DNA of 64,000 bases from Nissolia schottii (taxonomy: Eukaryota > Streptophyta > Magnoliopsida > Fabales > Fabaceae), in contig QANU01112879.1 in the NCBI GenBank assembly GCA_003254905.1, positions 1 to 64,000 of the forward strand, read 5' to 3'. The notes under the pieces are model-generated. The model saw nothing but the letters and a program-made list of their open reading frames with translations. It did not search any database and was not told the DNA's origin. Positions 1 to 13,859 of the stretch are shown piece by piece (within the stretch, counting starts at the first letter, position 1; every line of letters starts with the position of its first letter). Position numbers and translations under genes: made by a program.

Positions 1-309
1 TTTTTTTTTTGGTTGGGAATGTAAGAATTATGTATAGGCACACGGAGGGGTGCAATGGTGCTTTTCAAGACCTAACGTTTCCTTTTACTCGATTACATTG
101 TACTATTTTTTTTTTTAATTAAAAGTTAAAAGGAAGTTATGTACATTTTAATTGTTCCTAGTCTTTTTGAAATTTGGGTATATATTCTCTATTCTCTATC
201 ATTTTGCTTTTTATGCGTGTATGTTGTTTTATTGTTTTCTGGTAATTTTTGGGTTAATTTTTTATTTTTTGGGCATTGGAAGGCCAGTATTGTTGATCAA
301 GTGAGAAAT

Positions 310-880
310 GGTGTCTGGTGGGCATGAAAATCTCTTAGGGAATGTTTAGGCAAGAGCAAATGCCAATGTGAATTTAGCAAAGGACACTTTTGTATTCTTG
401 TAGTGGGAATTGGTTTCTGGTGTGAATGAAAATCTGTTAGGGAAAGTTTAGGCAGGATCAAATGCCAATGTGAATTTAGCAAAGGACACTTTTGTATTCT
501 TCTTCTTTTTTTATTTTTTTATATACCAACCTTTTCATATTATGTCTTTTAGCATAGGATTAGGGCCTGCACATGATTGTGTTGGAGATGGTTCTTGACA
601 TATGGTATTAGAGCTTCTATGACCACGAGGTTTAAAGTTCAATCCTTGGTGACTCTCATGTCTAAACATTGTGTGAGGGGGCGTGTTAAGATATAAAATC
701 TTTCAATTGCCTAACTTTTGAGAAGAGATGGTTCTTGACAAGTTTAGGCAGGATTATATCAATGTGAATTTAGTGAAGCACATTTTTGTATTCTTACTTT
801 TTCTTTATGCCAGCCTTCTTCATATTATGTCTTTTAGCATAGGATTAGGTCTTGCACATGATTGTGTCCTGATCTGGATT
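310..880. repeat. Diverged tandem repeat, about 100-bp and 300-bp units
   Basis: A segment at 310-403 (contains AATGCCAATGTGAATTTAGC and then AAAGGACACTTTTGTATTCT) recurs at 411-503 with few differences. A third, more diverged copy lies at about 728-800. The sequence after the second copy (TTCATATTATGTCTTTTAGC to GCACATGATTGTG, about 533-583) also recurs after the third (about 810-866). The arrangement is an inner 100-bp duplication plus an outer duplication of about 290-bp period. No gene recognised. Confidence 0.75.
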
Positions 881-3800
881 TGGTATGGTTTGATTGATTT
901 TAATCCTTATCCCTTATGAAATCCTGAAAAACAGAAAACAAGTTGAAAACTGCAAATGAAATCAGGAAATCAAAAGAGAAAACAAATAACCCTTAGACAG
1001 GAGTCACAGGGCTACCATCATTCTCCATATGCATGCCGTTTCCATTTAGAAGATGCCCTATTTCTCTTTCTTGAATCCTACATTATATTAGTGATTCTCT
1101 TGCATTCTGGATGTTTGCTAGAAGATTAGTTTTGTTGTGTTTCAGTCTTTCTTTTTACTTTGAAATCATGGTTGGTGTTTCATGGTTTCACCTCAGAATC
1201 TTCTTTAGTAGCAACAGCCTTATAGAGATGACCTTCAATGGTTGTGTCGTCAAAGAATGAAGAACCAACAACAATTGAAAGTTGAAACCCCCCACTGTAA
1301 TGATATTCCTTCAGCTCCCTCTGCAAAATTCGGTGGACACTACATTTATCTAGGGAACTAGCTGAGTTTCCACTTTCCACCAATTTTAACTATGATATTT
1401 AATTCTTTTGAGCCTGTGATGTTTTCTTCTGCTTAATGGTCCCGATTTTTCAACTTTGTGGTGTTGAAATGGCATCCAATTATGGTTGTCATTCTCTAAA
1501 GCATGACCCTTTCGGTTTCAGGTGAGTTAAGTCATCATGTTGAATTACCATTTCTTAGAGCATGTTTTGTTTCCAGTTTTGAAACCCTCCCTCAGATCAT
1601 AGTCTGGACAAAAGCTTTTCATTTATGATCTTTGTGGATACTATGGATTGTGGTTTTCACACTGAAACCAGATGCTAAATAATGAATTAGAGGTTGGAGG
1701 GTGGTGACGCTCCAGAGGAACCAGTTAACACCATATTTGACCCCACTTTTCATTGTACATTATGTTCCATACTAGTTCACACATTTATCTAGGTTGAGGC
1801 CAATGTTCTCGAAGGCAGCGTTGAAAGGATGGGAAAGTGGGACAATAGAAATGTCTTCGATTTTTTTTTATTTTTTTTGAGAGACAAAAATTAGCTTAAA
1901 ATTATCCCAAGATAGGNTCCAATGCAGTAGTCACTTGTGACATCTAAAACTGCCATTAGTAATTTACATAGGGTTGAACTTTAATGTGTATGATAGAGTA
2001 GTTCCAATGATAATAATGACCAGCTTGGTGATTAGAAATCCCCACCAAACATGCATTAATTGTCATAAATACCAGTTTCTTCAAGATGGACTATGTGTAG
2101 TCCTCTCTTTGGGCCGATGCGCTTGTTGATTGTACATTCTTTTTTGCTTGGAAGATTAATAATTGTTCATTTGGTGCTACTAGAGTCAATAGGAAAAATT
2201 GTATTTGGTCATGTTCCAAAATTTTAGCCAGAAACTACTTTTGCTATTGGAAAAATTTCCTCTTGTCATTACTAACCATGCTCAACTTACCAATGTTTGA
2301 TTGAATCACTTAGAAAAATTATTTAGAATGCTTGCTTGACAAGGACCCAAGTACTTTTGAGTTATGATTAGAATACATCCCCCTTATTATAAGAAATAAT
2401 CATTGCCCATTATGGTTACTGACAAATGTATGGTGTTGGACTAGTTTGCTTTTACTCTCCCATTTCAGGCGAAAACTTTTCTTTCAGTTTGCGCTTTGGC
2501 TTGCGATTATCGCAAGTCTCTTTTGTAGCATGTTAGAATTCCCATAAATCTTGAACCGTGGATTGGCAAAAGACATGAGAGAGTATGTTTTTGGTTCTAC
2601 TTTTGTAAAGCTGGTTCTTAATAAAAAATGATTTTATTATAATTGATTTTAGTTAAAGTGATTTTGATTTAGAGTAATTTATGCTTGGTAGTTCTTCAAA
2701 GTAATTGAGAAAAACTAAGAAATTTTTCATTTTTTGTAGAATTAATTCTAAATGTCAAATGGAAAACCAATCAAAAGGATCATGAATGCATAACATGATA
2801 AGGCGTGCTTTTATGCATGAAACAAAAGAGTGACAATAATGTAGAAGGGAACATGTTCCCTCCGTTCATTTTCAAATATTGAATTTTTGTTATCCATTTT
2901 GGTGAATAATGAAAAAGGAGAGCGCATTATCCCTTATTCACTAGCCATTTTTTCATACTGCTTTACAGCCTTGAGTTCGTCACCCACAAAACATAGGCGC
3001 TGTTAGGAGGAAAATATAACGACAATTCTAGAGCATTAGGTGTTAGGACAAGAAAGAATATTTAGATAAATATTTTGAGAGCAACACTATTAAACGCCAC
3101 GCACCACTTGAAAAGTTATATCTCTTTCATATAAAAAGACAAAGTTAATTCTCATTAGTTGGCTATATGAATCAAATACTATTATTGTGTATTATTTGTT
3201 AGTGTTTGATTCTTGTCCTCACACAAAAATGATTGAAATATGAGAAAAAGACAATTTTAAAATTAATTTTTACATCTTAAAAGAAGATAAATACAAAAGA
3301 CATACTTTAAAGATTATTTTTATACTATGTTTTATATCTCCAAAACAAATTTGGAAGTGTGAGACATGTTTCTATTGTCTCAATGTCTTTTTCTTTTTCT
3401 ATCACATGACAACAACCAAAAATTATCTTGTAAATCACATCTATAAATAAACTATTTAAATCTGTTTTAAATAAAGTTAGAAAGATTTTGTTTCATATAT
3501 TCTCAAGTCAAAATGATTGCAACTTTTGAGTATTTAAGATTTTTGTTATAGTTTAAATGCTTACAACCTTCTTTAAAATTGTGTTAACTTTTTTTCTTTC
3601 TGAAAAGATATTTATAATAGGTATGGATTGTTGTAAGTGACACCCGAGAAACTCTCCAATGTCCTAGAGAACAACTTCTAACCTACCGAAAAAAAAACCC
3701 TTCTAAACTATGATATATTGTTTTTGGTTCATCAAACGAAGAATTTGGATTAACTGAAAAAAAGGGGATTATTTCAACAATCGGTACCGTAACTTAAAGG

Positions 3801-5807
3801 ATGTGTCTAATTAGTTGCGAAACAAACGTTATTTTAATAATTAATTATAAATACTAGTATGGACAAACATTTTGTAAATGTATTGAACAAAGAAACTAAA
3901 ATAGTGTTTTTGCAAAGATGGTGGTGTATGATTTCTAGCAGTAAGGTGAGTGGAACAGACTAGTTGAAGAAAAATTAATAAATGAAAAAAAAAATGAGAG
4001 AGATGAAATGTGATGAGTTGTTTGAAAAAAAAAGGTCCATGATTTTTTTTTTCCTTCTCTTCGAGGATTTTTCATGTTAGAAAGTGTTGTTTGCTCTCTA
4101 CTTTAACCTATTTAATTGTGACACACTTAAATATTTTGTTTGTCATATATTACCCTTTTCACATGTTCATTCAAGTGGAAAATGTTATGTATTTTCACTA
4201 AGCTGTTATGTAATTTTTTCACTGCGTACAGACGTCTTTCCCAACATAATCTTAGATATAATACCTCATAATTTAACAATCATAATATTTTAATGGCGTG
4301 AGAGCACGAACTAGATATCACATGCTCAAAAGAATTAAAATATTATTATCTATACATGTAATAAAAGGGACTTAGTAAACAGAAAAAATCATAATTTTTA
4401 TTACATTTTTACCCTAAATATTTATTTAAGTGAAAATATAAATATGCAATACAACTACCTGATTACCTATGTTAACTCGTCCATTGCTTACATGTTTTTT
4501 TTGTCTTGCATTGAGATAGATCCCGAGGAGGACCCCATAGACATTGCAGAGCACGAGGTTCATTCCCAGCCTCACACATGATCACTAGCTCAAGAGCAGA
4601 GCATGATACCTCCCTACAGGGCGGGGGAATGATCGTCAGCACTGACATATGTTCAGCGGACGTGCTAGGAGAACAATCTGGGATTTACCATTAGGAGTAG
4701 GACCTTCAAGGAGTCATTATTAAATAGGACTTAAGCGTATTTAGCTAGTTAGGGTAGTACATTTTAAGTCTCGCATTGGCTGGGCATATGGGCTAAACAT
4801 AGAATCTCTCACCCCTTCTCGTCCTTATTTTTAAATATTGTCAACTATTTAAGTCAAAAGATTTATTGCACCTTAGAGTGTGTTAAGATATAAAAGCGCA
4901 TTCAATTATCTTTATCCAATAATTTAGGTGTTTGTTACGGTACATTCCTTAATCAGATAATACTGAAACATATCGTGACATGTTTTACTAGCTTCTTAAT
5001 TTTTATCAGCATCCTGTCAACATCTACTCAGATTAACTTTATATTTACAATTTAATCCAAAAGACATTTTTTAGTAAATATGTTATTTTACACCATTGAT
5101 CATTCTGGTAAAAAGAAAAAGTAATAGAGAAAAAAGAATGATCAATGATGTACAATCAATGTGGAGTATGATTCTTTTTCCTCCATTGAGGATAAAAAAA
5201 CTTGTCCTTTGAGTATGCTCCAAATGGTACATTCTTTGAGCATCTACATAGTAAGTGACATGTTTGGTAAGACTTCACCTTCTTGCACAAGCATAGCCTT
5301 TGATAACTATGGGCCTGTATAGCAACCTAACTTCTTCAACCAAGGAATGAGGACGACTTTCACTTTGTAGTTCAAACTATTTGATTAGTTCCTTGACATC
5401 TTGAAAGTTGTTTTAACCATGCAATTGCAATATGCAGCAGTTACAGAAGTAGAAGAGCTAGAGTGGGGAAAGACAAAGAGGATAGTTATGGCCTATGGGA
5501 ATAGCCTACTGCCTTGAGCACATGCATGAGTTGAACCCACCCATTGTCAAAAGAAACCTGAAATCTTCCTCTATATCTGACTGAAGATCATGCTGCTAAA
5601 ATTTCATATCTTAGTTTCTTGAGTTACATGTTGGCAAAAGAAAGGGGTATGCAATGCAACCACACATCTCTTGGAGACACCATCAACACATGCAATGAGA
5701 TGATAATCTTTGCAATTACTCTAAATCGTTTAAAGTCTCTTTTTATAATAACTAGATTTAAATTCCCCGGGGTGATACGTGGAAAAGAAGATGTATAATA
5801 AGATAGT

Positions 5808-5962
5808 ATTATAATATTTTTTTTTGTTCACTTTTAATTATCATTTTTAACTTTTAGATACATTGTTGACTGGATGTATTTGGATGTAATTTGTATTCAA
5901 ATACATTCAATTAACAATATATCTAAAAGTAAAAGATGACAACTAAAAGTGGACGGAGGGAA
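5808..5962. mobile_element. Stowaway-like MITE relic
   Basis: The right end carries GTGGACGGAGGGAATAAT, i.e. the reverse of the CTCCCTCCGT-type terminus common to plant Stowaway/mariner MITEs. The interior is an imperfect hairpin: left arm ACTTTTAATTATCATTTTTA and TTTTAGATACATTGTTGACTG pair with TTAACAATATATCTAAAAGT and AAAGATGACAACTAAAAGT. The left terminus is decayed into a T-run. Non-coding. Confidence 0.6.
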
Positions 5963-7751
5963 TAATATAAAACAATTAAAGTGCTAATTTTTTAATGAGT
6001 ACTCAATCTCGTATCAACATGAGCCTCAATACTTTCGTAAGAAAATTTTTATTTCATGTCTCAATATTGCTTGGAAACTATAATCTTTATAAGTTTGATA
6101 AAATGAAAGTTACATATTCCTATTTATATCCAAACTCTTTATGAGTCTATACAAAACTAAATAAGATTATGAAGTGTTATATTATTTTCTATATCAATTA
6201 TCGGTAAATTACATATCAGACTTGCAAAGAAAGTATTAGTAAAACAAAAGACTAAAAAAAATAAAAACTAAAGCTATCCTCATGTGAGACAAAAACACGA
6301 TGCCACAAAGTTTAGTTTAGCATATAGCACTTCAATAATGTTCTGAAGAAATTAGGCAGAATATGCAAATACAAGTAGTAAAAAATAAGTCTTTTTAAGA
6401 TTTGAGCCTCATAGTTGGATAAGCTGCAACATTCATTGGAGCGGCTCCAACAAAGTAGTTGAGCAGTTAGAAGTAAGGAATGGTTGGACTTCGCTGCGAA
6501 GGAGATGGAAGTGGATCATGGCGGTGATAGTGTGGTGGCGAGCAGAGGACCACAGGAAACCCAGCTCGAAGAGCTCTCCGATATAAGGTATAAGTGATTG
6601 AAAAATGATGATATTGAGATCTAGCCAAGGTATTTATTTGTTTGTACTTGATTGCCTTCAAAATCATGAGTTTTATGTTGTTGAGGACTCTCTCCATTTT
6701 ATATATTGTCCTATACTTTGGGCTTGGATAGTGCTATCTATGTGTTATGAAGAAATATACCATCCAAAACCGTAACATGTTATACTTGTAACAAGCACTT
6801 ATTTTTTTTATTTATTGTGAAGTAAGTTGTAGTTTGAGGTTAAGCTAGGGAGAAGAGGTAACATTGAGAAATTGACAGGGCGATAGTTGGAATAGGAATC
6901 TTACAAATGACAAAAAAGTCTGACGTGACAACTATATAAGGTTGTGCATCTAGATTTATATATTATAAACAGAGATATTGTTTTAGACTATTGAAGCTAA
7001 CAAACAGAAATAGCAAATATGTAGGGAAGAGAGAGCTTTCATCTCCCTGTAAAGTGATTCTTTTGTAAATCTGTTGAGGAGTAGAGATTGCACCCTTCTC
7101 TCTATATCTTTTTGTAAATCTGTTAGGAAATCTAAGTTGTGTTGCTCTGTGTCTGTAATGAGAAGGAAATAGGTTTATCATTTTGTCATGTGACGAAAGA
7201 GAGAGAGAACCAATGTCACCTTCTTTTAAAATGCCGGACATGGAAAATGTTCACGATCTCTACACAATCTACGGATGTGTTTGGTTGGGGGTGAAAGTTT
7301 CATGAATTGGATTCATGAGTAAAATTAAAGAAGTAAAACCCTTGATAAAAAACCAGTAAACTACATACATTGTCGGATTAAGAGTATGAGCCTCTATAAA
7401 TTACAACATTGTCACTGTACAAGATGTGTATGTAGTGTGAGACAAATTCTATGCACATGTCCCAGAAGAATCTGCTTCATATCAATGGAGTTTTAACTAC
7501 TGTAAACATCTTCTAAAGTACACTTCAATGATCCTGCTATTTGATCGCGTAAAACATGATCTTTTTGTACATCTCTTTCTCAAATCATCAAAGTAGTTCT
7601 TCGTTAGGCTTTATCAGCTGCACAATCCAAGAATAGTTCTTGATGAATGTGAGGTTTCTGAGGGGAAATGTCAGCCATTAGGGATGCCCCAGAAATACCC
7701 TAAACAAAGATCTCCACATTTTTTTTTAAAGCTTTCTGAGGCACACGTTTT

Positions 7752-10700
7752 TTAAGATTGCAAGCACAGTTTTTGCGCCCTTCGATAAAGATCGAGCGTG
7801 TCCGTATGGCTAGGATCTAAGCAAAGAGCTGCCTGACAATCCTGAAGAGCAGAGGACAGGTCCCCCATTGACTCGTGAAATGCTGCCCTCAGATGAAGCA
7901 TGTGCATGTCAGGCTTGAAACCTATGGCCTTGGTGAGCTCTTCTACTGCTTCGGCTTCTTTTTGCTCATCCATCATCACTGGTTACATACAACATTGAAT
8001 GTAAGTTTAAAAGAAGAAAATCCTTGATTTCACAGATGATTCCCTCCCTGGAATGATCACCAAAGTTAAGCTTTGAACTTCAGTTTAAATGCGATAAGTT
8101 TAAGAGTTTAATTGCAATGCACTAACAGCGCAAAGATTTTTTACATTGTTAGCCAATCAAACATTGGCACATCTATATAAATGGTTGACTCTCTCTCTAC
8201 CTACTTCAAAAGTCATGTATATCTGAAAATCCGATTGGTTGAAAGTGTAAAAATCTGTACATTAAACTCTTAAACTGCTATGCATTGATAGCGTAAAGAT
8301 ATTTTACACTGTGAACCAACTTCATTTAATTTTTTTCCCTCTTGTGGCAATCTATGTCATTATGTCCTTTAAAACTCATCTGGAGTTGGAAAATGGTATG
8401 AGGGAATAAGATTGGTCATTATTACATTTACCAATCCATTTCTGCTTACTGCATAATGAACTACCCACCCACTAAATACAAAGTAACCAAAAGACATGAT
8501 GCCACAAATAAAGGAATTACAAGAGAAAAGTAATAGTTTTTGATACAGAAAGCCTCAACCAAGGCCAAGTAATTAGTTTTCCATTTCTCCCTCATCATAT
8601 GGGGTGAAGCTATTCGAGTAACTTGATGCATATGAACGAGTTTCATCAATGATGAGTAACCAGTATCCCTGAAGATGATCATTAGATAGAAATAGTGTCG
8701 AAGAAGTGGTGTTTCACCAGTCTCATTGCTCGGTGTGTAAAAATTTCTTGCAAAGAAAACATAATTAAGAGATAAATTCACACCATTAAATGAACAAATA
8801 TTGAAACAGAGCTGAACCATGCGGCAACATATAAAATGGGTGGTTATTTAAATTTTACTATTCGAAATGATGCTCCAGGCCTAAAGAATTTTGCAAAAGC
8901 TCTTATATGATCATGCATTTTCAAAAGACTTAGGAGCACCGAAACAATGACGATAAACTGTTGCTCTTTCAGAGCACAAATTCAATCAATGTATCTGAAA
9001 TATCTGAAATATCTGTCTCCAATTAAAACCAAATGGCAGAGGGGAAAGACTCAAGAATGAAAGATAAGGAAGGAAAGTACCTGCTGCCCTGTATCTATAC
9101 GGATATGTCCTCAAAGGATCCAGTTGTGTTGCTACATCAAGATCAACCTTTGCCATCTCACGGTCGCAGTATTCGGATCGTTTCTCATATGCTGAGGCGT
9201 TGCTCTCTGCCTTGTCAATTAGCTTGGTTATCTCATCATACGCAGCTTTTCGTTGATTCTTGTGCTGATAAACACGTGCTAGGCCCTGGTGAGCTCTGGT
9301 GTGCCTAATTGCAAGGGCATTCTTGTAGCACGCATTTGCAAGTTCGAGCTTACCGCAATCCACATAAACGCTCCCCAAGTTATTTAGCGCCTGCGAAATA
9401 TTGCAGCACATAATCAAATGACAGCAAAACACAGACTAAGATCGATCGGCGGTAGGGACATGGTAGTAGAGATCACTAACTTGTCCTTTCCGAAGACAAT
9501 CCGAAGGACATTTCAGTGCCGATTCCAAAAGTTGGATAACGTATGAACAAGATTCAGGATCGAGACTCGTGTCTGCCAACACATAGGCTTTTAGGAAAAA
9601 GGCTTCGAATGATCTTTGAATCGTAATGGATCTATCAGCCCTTGACAGAGCTTCATCTCGATAGCCAGTGTCATATAGAATCCATCCTTCATAAATTAAC
9701 CTTTCTTGCATTGAGGCAGAATGGTTTCTGGCCATCCTTAAACTACGCATCGCAGCCTTTTGACGATTTAACCTTTGTGTGAAATTCATGCATGTTAGGA
9801 ATTCAGAAAATAGCTACATTGTGCAGACACACCCTAAAGAGGAATTGAATTAAATATCTAGATACCACCGAGCATATCACAATGCGATAACCTTACTCAA
9901 ATACTTGTAAAAACAATTTAAAGTTGAAGACGGGAGATACTAACAGATTGGATTCACAGATGCTCACCTCAGCAGCAATAGCGACTGACGAAACTCGAGC
10001 AGGCTCTTTCCGGGCTCATTCTCCAGCATCTGATGTATAATCGCCAGAGAACCAACGTCATCTACGGAAGACCATTGCTGGTATAGCTGCATCCAGCATT
10101 CAGCCTGGCTCTTCTTGTGCCGCACCCCATGGCCAAGGAGGTGAAGCAAATATCTGCCTGTGATTTTCCCATGTAAAGTTATGTAACTTGGCTCTAAAGT
10201 TAACATTGCCCGAACATCCCTCGTGGCGCTGTCATAATCCTGAAGCGCAACGAACAACCAGGCTCGCAATTCTAGGCAATCGGGGGAGAGCTTAAATCCA
10301 ATGATCTTATCAAGCTCCGAAATTCCAGCCTTTACTTGCTTCTCCTCCACTCTTGCCAGGGCTCTATACTTGTAAGGAAACGTAAGGGAGGGGTCCAATT
10401 CAGTTGCAACCTCCAAATCAAGACTCTTGCCCCTTCCCACGTCATAAAGAGCGCGCTCCTGATACATCCACCCTGCAGGTTTGTGCTCAAATATGAGAGA
10501 GCTAATCAACTTATATGCCGAATACGGTTGACCCTGCTTGTGCTTTGTTCTGGCTACACCAGCCACAGAATACACGTGACCCGCATCAGCTGCAGCCTCG
10601 AAACAATGCTGAGCATGATCATACTCTTTCCTTTCGAGCAGCGCACACCCGAGTTGATGGTAAGCAAGGGCCCTCTGCCATCGTTCCACAGCACACTCCC

Positions 10701-11883
10701 CCAATCTTTGCAGCAACATCACGGTGGTTTTCGATACCATGCTTTCCTCCATAGCCACCTGGCTCAGGAAATAGTACAAGAAGAAAGAATCATACCCCAC
10801 CGTAGCCAACCTTTCCTTTGCCTCAGAGCTACACAATACCCTAATCACCTTCGAATTATGCAACGATTTCGGAAGCTCCCTGAGCAAAACCTGCAAGCAT
10901 GAAGCCACGAGGAGGGGTGCTCTCTCTTCCAATCCATATTCAACGAGCTCCAATGCATCACCAACATTCCCAACAGATGAAGCCAAGCTCGCGTCACACG
11001 CAGACTTCATCTCCTCGCAACAGAACCTGTTGGCAAATGAGAGAAGCTCCAAAACGGTCATGGGGCAGAAACGATCCAATCTTTTGGCCATGCTGTAAAA
11101 TTCCACTGCCCTCATACCCTTTGAACAAATCCCACTTCTGGTGAAATCAATCTTTCTCAATTTGGATTCTGAAAACCCACCATACAGCATGGCCTTAAAT
11201 GGTTCTGATAGTGCTGCAATCCTCCACCTAACGCAACCAATTTCCTCACTTCCAATGCAGAAAGTGACATCCTTTTCTTCCTCATCTTGAAAACACAAAC
11301 TCTCATAACTAGTTTCCTCCTTTGATGACTCTTGTGAACACCGGCATCTATCGTTAACCGAAAAGGGGCTAAACCCACTCACTAAACTCAACATTGGACA
11401 TTCAAGAATACAGCCACCACATTCCATTGAAGACACACCCTCAAGCTCATCCTCCCTCCTCTCAAACCTCAACCATGAAGACAGCACAACCTTGGAGAGG
11501 ACATCCTCGGCGCTCTGTCGCGCCGTTCTGAGACACCTTCTGAGAAGCTTCTGTTCTCCGAGGCCGCGAAGCAATGAATACTGTTCAACACAGAGTGAGG
11601 CTCTCTTGGACTGAGGGCAGAACTCTAAGCGATGGTAGAGTTCGGCCAAGGCTTCAACGAGGTTGATGGGTTTCAGGTAAGGCTCTATTGGGGGTTCAAG
11701 GGTGTCTGTGGAAGGTAGCTGAAGAGGGACAACAAGGTTTGCAACTGCTGAGGTGGTTGTCTTTTTGTTGAGCCCAGAAGAAGCCTTGTTTGTTCTGTTT
11801 CGCCCACCGTTGGTTTCTGAGGAGGAAGTGAGGGCGTGGACTTGGTTGCTCTTGAAGCGTTCACTTAGTTTCAGGCCACGCAT
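7752..11883 (-). CDS. EOL2: ETO1-like BTB/TPR protein (EOL2-like), 4 exons
   Basis: Family role: ETO1/EOL proteins are substrate adaptors of CUL3 ubiquitin ligases; they bind type-2 ACC synthases and so restrain ethylene production in the cytosol. Exons read 11883-9968, 9772-9481, 9390-9081 and 7978-7752, with GT-AG borders and matching phases, giving 914 residues, close to the roughly 925 of Arabidopsis EOL2. The ATG at 11883 opens MRGLKLSERFKSNQVHA, like the EOL2 N-terminus; an upstream in-frame GTG is not a start. A BTB-like domain (DVTFCIGSEE to the CCEEMKSACD segment) spans about residues 205-300. TPR helices run from about 430 to the C-terminus, including the conserved YPYRYRAA and LHLRAAFHE segments. 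Introns are 195, 90 and 1102 bp; the last carries a small inverted-repeat element. No frameshift or internal stop was seen. Paralogue assignment (EOL2 rather than ETO1/EOL1) rests on the short N-terminus. Confidence 0.93.
8101..8272. mobile_element. Small inverted-repeat element (MITE) in EOL2-like intron 3
   Basis: Begins TAAGAGTTTAAT and ends ATTAAACTCTTA. The arms stay similar inward (left ...TTTTTTACATTGTTAGCCAATC, right arm reversed ...TTTTTACACTTTCAACCAATC). A partial second copy of the left arm (TATGCATTGATAGCGTAAAG and on) follows at about 8279-8320, as if a fragment was re-inserted or duplicated. It is wholly intronic, between the exon ending 9081 and the exon starting 7978. No coding capacity. 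Superfamily is not clear; no target duplication was identified with certainty. Confidence 0.6.
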
Positions 11884-13859
11884 TTCTTCCACCCTTTGTG
11901 GTAAAAACCGGAACTTTGAATTCCCATAAAACTCAAAAAGGGTGTATGTGTGCCTTTGAGGAAACCTTTCAATTGCTTCCGAAACCTATAAAAAAGAATG
12001 CATTTTTTACTTAGGAGGGAAGTGGGAGAAAGATGATGGGTGATGCAGAACAATGGGTATTCTTTTTTTGGTATGGTTGAAAAGGGTGGCGGTGTTAAAT
12101 TTCAGGGGTGTGTAATTATATCACGTGGGTTTTTGAGGGTTGAAAGATTGGGGACTCAAACATCAATACAGAGACACAATGAGAGGTGGGAGTGATGGGG
12201 GCTGCTGTGCTCAGTTAGTGCCACTAACAACTTCATTTCTGTGGGGCTTCATAGAGAAATGAGAAAGAGGGGTCCACCAATATAGACAGAAACACTCTTT
12301 CAGGTACCCTTTGATTTCGGAAAGAGAATTCAAATGTTACTAAAAAGTACCTCACAGAAAGTTCTAATCTAAAATGTCGTTCTGTAAATCATTGAGCTGC
12401 TTATGTATAATTTGATCCCATGTGATCACATCAGAATTTCTCACCACTCCAATGAAGCTAGCTAGCTAGTTTGGTCAACCGATTCCATCATCAGCTAGCT
12501 AGCTAGCTAATTTGTAATTTATTTGCCTTAATTTTTTTTGGACTCATTAAACCGGAAACTTCGGGTTGAGATGGAATTGCATGCCAAGCAAAGGTGCATA
12601 AGGTGGAGTGAGTTGTTGTGTAACCAATCCAATTATCTCTTGGTTAAGCCGTCTCATCAACACCAAACAGGTCATTAAAATTTTAAAATTTATGTTCTCC
12701 TTCTCCACTCCCAATCATGGCTTTTAAAATTCAACAATATGATATTCTCACACCAATTTTCATTCACCATTTTCATACTTAGTTAACTAGTTATAAATTT
12801 ATGTTTATGGTTAATATATGAGGTGAGTAGGACGTGGATCCTCTCATATTTAGAATCTTATTAGAGTATTATTATATTTTTTTGGTACGTGACATAATTT
12901 TCCTTTTACAACTACCAGTATCCTTATTTTTATTATTTTCTCCCACAAAAACCTTTTTAATTTATTTGTGCATACAACAAAAGCAATTCATCTTCTAGTG
13001 GCGATCATTGCCATAAATTTCTGCATATTGGTTGGATGTCAAAATCATAAATGGTTCTTCTTTTTCCTTTTATTTAATTTTTCTTTGGAAGAGGCGTAAG
13101 GCGTAAAATAACAGAGGAACGGCATTTCCTTCGATAGACTTATAAAAAATCGTTACGTGAACAACAAAAAAAGTGAATAACATTACATGAATAATGTATA
13201 AAATATATTGTATGTGAGTGCACATAAATGACATATAATTATTACACTTTATTATAAATTTGTCTTTTTGTTATATTTTATAGATTATTTACGTATTGTT
13301 GTTACTTTTATCGTTCCTGTAACACTTTCCTATATTATATTATATGTTCTTGTTAAGTAAACAGTCCAATTAAGCTTCAGTATCATATAATAATATATGC
13401 ACAAAATGATTAAATTCAGTCCACGACGTCTCCATAACACGTGGATTTGCGTGGATATCCTTGACTGCATCTAAATAAAGTGAAAAAAAAAAAAATAGTG
13501 GTCAATACCTAATTATTGAAGAGCACGGAAGAAATTAGATCTAATCTTCTTCTCCCTTCGTTCCTCAATGGTAGTTGATTTAAAAAATTAAATTATTTTA
13601 TATTAGTAGCTCATTTAGTATTTTAATGTAAAATTAGTTATTATATACTAATTTTATCTTCAATTGAAAGAGACTTAATGGAGAGAAAGTTAGTGAAAAG
13701 ATGAGTAATGGAAAAAGAAAAATGTACAAAGGATATTTTAGTAAATTAATTTTTTAAAAAAAAATTAAGATCAGTTAATAACTTTCTTAATTCATGTATA
13801 TTAGCCTAAAATGACTACTATTGAAGAACAGAGAAAATAACAACTTATTTTAGTAATTG
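11884..13859. other. Upstream region of EOL2-like gene, no gene
   Basis: Sequence 5' of the minus-strand EOL2-like gene, so the promoter and 5' leader must lie here, though no core promoter element could be placed with confidence. Two clusters of GCTA repeats (AGCTAGCTAGCTAG at about 12457-12470 and 12493-12508) flank a short spacer and form a weak palindrome. The remainder is AT-rich with no recognised coding sequence. Confidence 0.5.

Larger units (their letters stand above)
1..7751. other. Intergenic, no gene recognised
   Basis: Short open frames here are AT-rich and match nothing I know. The stretch holds the diverged tandem repeat at 310-880, a fragment at about 917-990 resembling an intronic MITE family seen at 22.1 and 60.3 kb, and a Stowaway-like element near 5.8-5.96 kb. 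A GC-richer patch at 4519-4700, with an acidic reading (DPEEDPIDIAEHEV), could be retroelement gag debris; this is weak. A single ambiguous base is at 1917. Confidence 0.6.

Noticed and set aside
1180..1383. 67-codon minus-strand frame with FQLSIVVGSSFFDDTTIEG
   Set aside because: Protein-like composition but no recognised family, no splice partners found and no supporting neighbours.
10336..10902. 188-codon plus-strand open frame inside the EOL2-like first exon
   Set aside because: Antisense shadow of the EOL2-like coding exon; no family features, and the minus-strand reading is clearly the gene.
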